This document shows, one piece after another, positions 47,641-49,053 of a stretch of DNA of 49,053 nt; position 1 is the stretch's first letter; each line of letters opens with the position of its first letter. The position numbers were made by a program, and so were the translations under genes. The stretch is from Welwitschia mirabilis (Eukaryota; Gnetophyta; Gnetopsida; Welwitschiales), in the NCBI GenBank assembly GCA_051453625.1, contig JBOZIK010000001.1, positions 115,975,875 through 116,024,927 of the forward strand, in the 5' to 3' direction. A model generated the notes under the pieces. That model was given only the letters and a program-made list of their open reading frames with translations. It was not told where the DNA came from and made no database searches.

Positions 47641-47906
47641 ATACTTTACTTAGGATTATCATCTTTTATTTTCTTCTTACTAAGTCCTTCCAAATTTTTT
47701 TGTACTTGGGGTTGACTTGGAGGATCTTCCAAAGGGTAGGTTAATATTAATATCATTTATAATTGCTTTTAAATACTCCTCATAAGTTGGATTATCATTT
47801 AATCTCTTTTGACATGGGATAGTCTTCTCCTTCAGATGTGGTTGTTGTTGTTGAATTTAGAAAAGTTTAGTTGATCAAGAATTTCAATATCATCTTCTTA
47901 AGATTT

Positions 47907-48331
47907 TTCTTTATGGATAGAAGTTAAAGGTTTCTCATGAGGAGTAGTGTTATGTCCACTTCTAGTTACTACTTTTCAATCTTTTGTTACATCATTTGGA
48001 TTTGGAATAATTTGAGTGATAAGTGATCTTTGAGGTCTTTGATTTCCTAACATGTTTTGACGAAGGAGGCCAATCAAATTTTCCAAGTTTTTATTCTGAT
48101 TTTATTAGTGGTATTTTGCATTTTTTTGAGTTCCTCCATTATTTCTCCATAAGGATCATTTTTATTATAATTGAAAAAATTGGTCTGAGAGTTATGATTT
48201 TTGTATTTGTTATCAAATAAAGGTTGGAAAGATGTTAAAGGTTCATTATTTCTTAGTGGATATTGTTGGTTACCTCCAAAGTTGTTTGGCCTTTGATTGA
48301 ATGCATAAACTTCATTGAATATGGCCTTTCT
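47907..48331 (-). pseudogene. Ty3/gypsy gag C-terminal region
   Basis: Reading down from 48331, the frame gives AIFNEVYAFNQRPNNFGGNQ and later FNYNKNDPYGEIMEELKK. After a frame change it gives NLENLIGLLRQNMLGNQRPQ, then IIPNPNDVTKD, a stop, and VVTRSGHN. The order (QRPNN linker, a coiled segment with LENxIGxL, then IPNPxxxxxxVxTRSG) is typical of the end of gag before the protease in plant gypsy elements. At least one frameshift and several stops are present. Confidence 0.75.
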
Positions 48332-48432
48332 ANNNNNNNNNNNNNNNNNNNNNNNNNNNNNNNNNNNNNNNNNNNNNNNNNNNNNNNNNNNNNNNNNNNN
48401 NNNNNNNNNNNNNNNNNNNNNNNNNNNNNNNN

Positions 48433-48528
48433 TTGAGAGTATCTTATGTTTTTTTTTTGAGTTTTGTCATCATTTCTCTAAAGGATCATTTTTATTATAG
48501 TTGAAAAATTTGGGCTGATAGTTATGAT
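48433..48528 (-). repeat. Second copy of part of the gypsy gag region
   Basis: AAAGGATCATTTTTATTATA and the following GTTGAAAAATTTGGGCTGAT match 48148-48200 with few changes. The copy starts at the first base after the 100-base gap at 48333-48432 and diverges after ATGATGG. It is either an overlapping contig end or part of a second gypsy copy. Confidence 0.6.
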
Positions 48529-48633
48529 GGAGTAGGATAGCAGAAGAATTTGTTCATAACACCTGCTAATAACTCAATTACTACAAAAGTAAACAACCAA
48601 AACTAAAATAACAAATGAAGGTATAGAGAAAAT

Positions 48634-48817
48634 AATAGTAATTATTAAAATCATAGATGCCCTTAAAATAGTACANNNNNNNNNNNNNNNNNNNNNNNNN
48701 NNNNNNNNNNNNNNNNNNNNNNNNNNNNNNNNNNNNNNNNNNNNNNNNNNNNNNNNNNNNNNNNNNNNNNNNNNNAATATTAATTATTAAAATCATAGAT
48801 GCCCTTAAAATAGTACA
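48634..48817. other. 100-base gap flanked by a 42-base repeat
   Basis: AATAGTAATTATTAAAATCA and the following TAGATGCCCTTAAAATAGTACA lie directly left of the gap (48634-48675). They recur with one change directly right of it (48776-48817). Unmerged contig overlap is the simplest reading. Confidence 0.85.
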
Positions 48818-48970
48818 TACATAACTTGTTTGTAGGACATAAGTCCTTTCAATAATTCCTAAACAATGTGGAACTAAAGAGGGGGGAAAATAGGAAAATA
48901 ACAATATATGTGGAATAGTAAAGAACAAAACTATGGGGGTAACATCATTTCACACCAGATTTTTTCCATG

Positions 48971-49010
48971 TCATTCTCTCCCACTTGAAAAGGACTCATC
49001 CATAAATTCT
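48971..49010 (-). mobile_element. Possible 3' end of a second gypsy element
   Basis: The minus strand reads GGATGAGTCCTTTTCAAGTG followed by GGAGAGAATGA. From general knowledge, plant gypsy pol genes often end in such a GAGGACGAGTCC...TTTCAAG...GGGGAG stretch, just before the polypurine tract. No pol domain is visible in the short sequence left before the window edge, so this is tentative. Confidence 0.3.
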
Positions 49011-49053
49011 TAACAAGGTATAGCAACTTATTGGGAGAGTGGTATTTGAGTAG

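Larger units (their letters stand above)
46557..48331 (-). mobile_element. Internally deleted Ty3/gypsy retrotransposon relic
   Basis: Minus-strand translation gives, in element order, a gag C-terminus, a retropepsin and the integrase C-terminal tail, each with diagnostic motifs (see separate entries). Only about 270 bases separate the end of the retropepsin from the next protein-like stretch, whereas a complete element needs roughly 3 kb there for reverse transcriptase, RNase H and the integrase core. The element is therefore internally deleted, and stops and frameshifts occur in every part. The gag style (NQRPNN and IPNPND...TRSG) fits plant Ty3/gypsy elements without chromodomains. No LTR pair was identified. 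Confidence 0.8.

Overview
This is a nuclear window from a land plant, probably a vascular plant with large intergenic regions. The evidence is an intact class III (secretory) plant peroxidase gene with a short GT-AG intron, a fragment of a plant-type pentatricopeptide-repeat (PPR) protein, and decayed plant LTR retrotransposon sequence. The DNA is strongly AT-rich except for two GC-richer islands, which are the peroxidase loci. Species and clade cannot be fixed from the sequence; a gymnosperm or another repeat-rich plant would fit.

Layout, left to right. 0-6.6 kb: AT-rich repeat debris. It holds a 23-bp minisatellite (374-507), three spaced LTR-end/primer-site-like motifs (1148-1272), a decayed LINE-like zinc-knuckle region inside a segment present twice on either side of an N gap, and several short tandem duplications. 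6.75-7.78 kb: a dead minus-strand peroxidase copy that keeps its intron. 8-24 kb: AT-rich non-coding DNA with an old ~840-bp tandem duplication (12.6-14.3 kb), a direct dispersed repeat pair (17.2 and 22.3 kb) and several tRNA-like (SINE-like) fragments. 25.07-26.49 kb: the one intact gene, a 327-residue class III peroxidase in two exons, with AC-type MYB box, TATA box and polyadenylation signals. 26.6-27.5 kb: two tandem-repeat blocks. 28.5-32.3 kb: degenerate coding-like pieces (PPR fragment, an acidic exon-like ORF, two unidentified broken reading frames). 34.1-35.6 kb: another segment duplicated across an N gap. 37.7-37.95 kb: a terminus resembling a CACTA DNA transposon with subterminal repeats. 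38-43 kb: mostly featureless. 43.2-45.6 kb: a related repeat block, three hairpin repeats, a candidate polypurine tract/LTR boundary and an 837-bp gap. 46.5-48.5 kb: a minus-strand Ty3/gypsy relic with gag C-terminus, a retropepsin that has lost its catalytic Asp, and the integrase C-terminal tail, but no recognisable reverse transcriptase.

The window's biology centres on the peroxidase pair. The intact copy should encode an apoplastic haem peroxidase of the kind that oxidises monolignols. The inverted copy about 18 kb away is a DNA-level (intron-retaining) duplicate carrying stops, frameshifts and lost catalytic residues. The rest is transposon and repeat decay.

Runs of N lie at 353-362, 726-759, 2460-2559, 4601-4700, 8906-8915, 28081-28180, 28853-28952, 30755-30881, 31182-31414, 34751-34850, 44725-45561, 48333-48432 and 48676-48775. 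Several are flanked by copies of the same sequence, which suggests overlapping contig ends that were never merged. I see no convincing new biological system here; the strongest leads are listed as findings.
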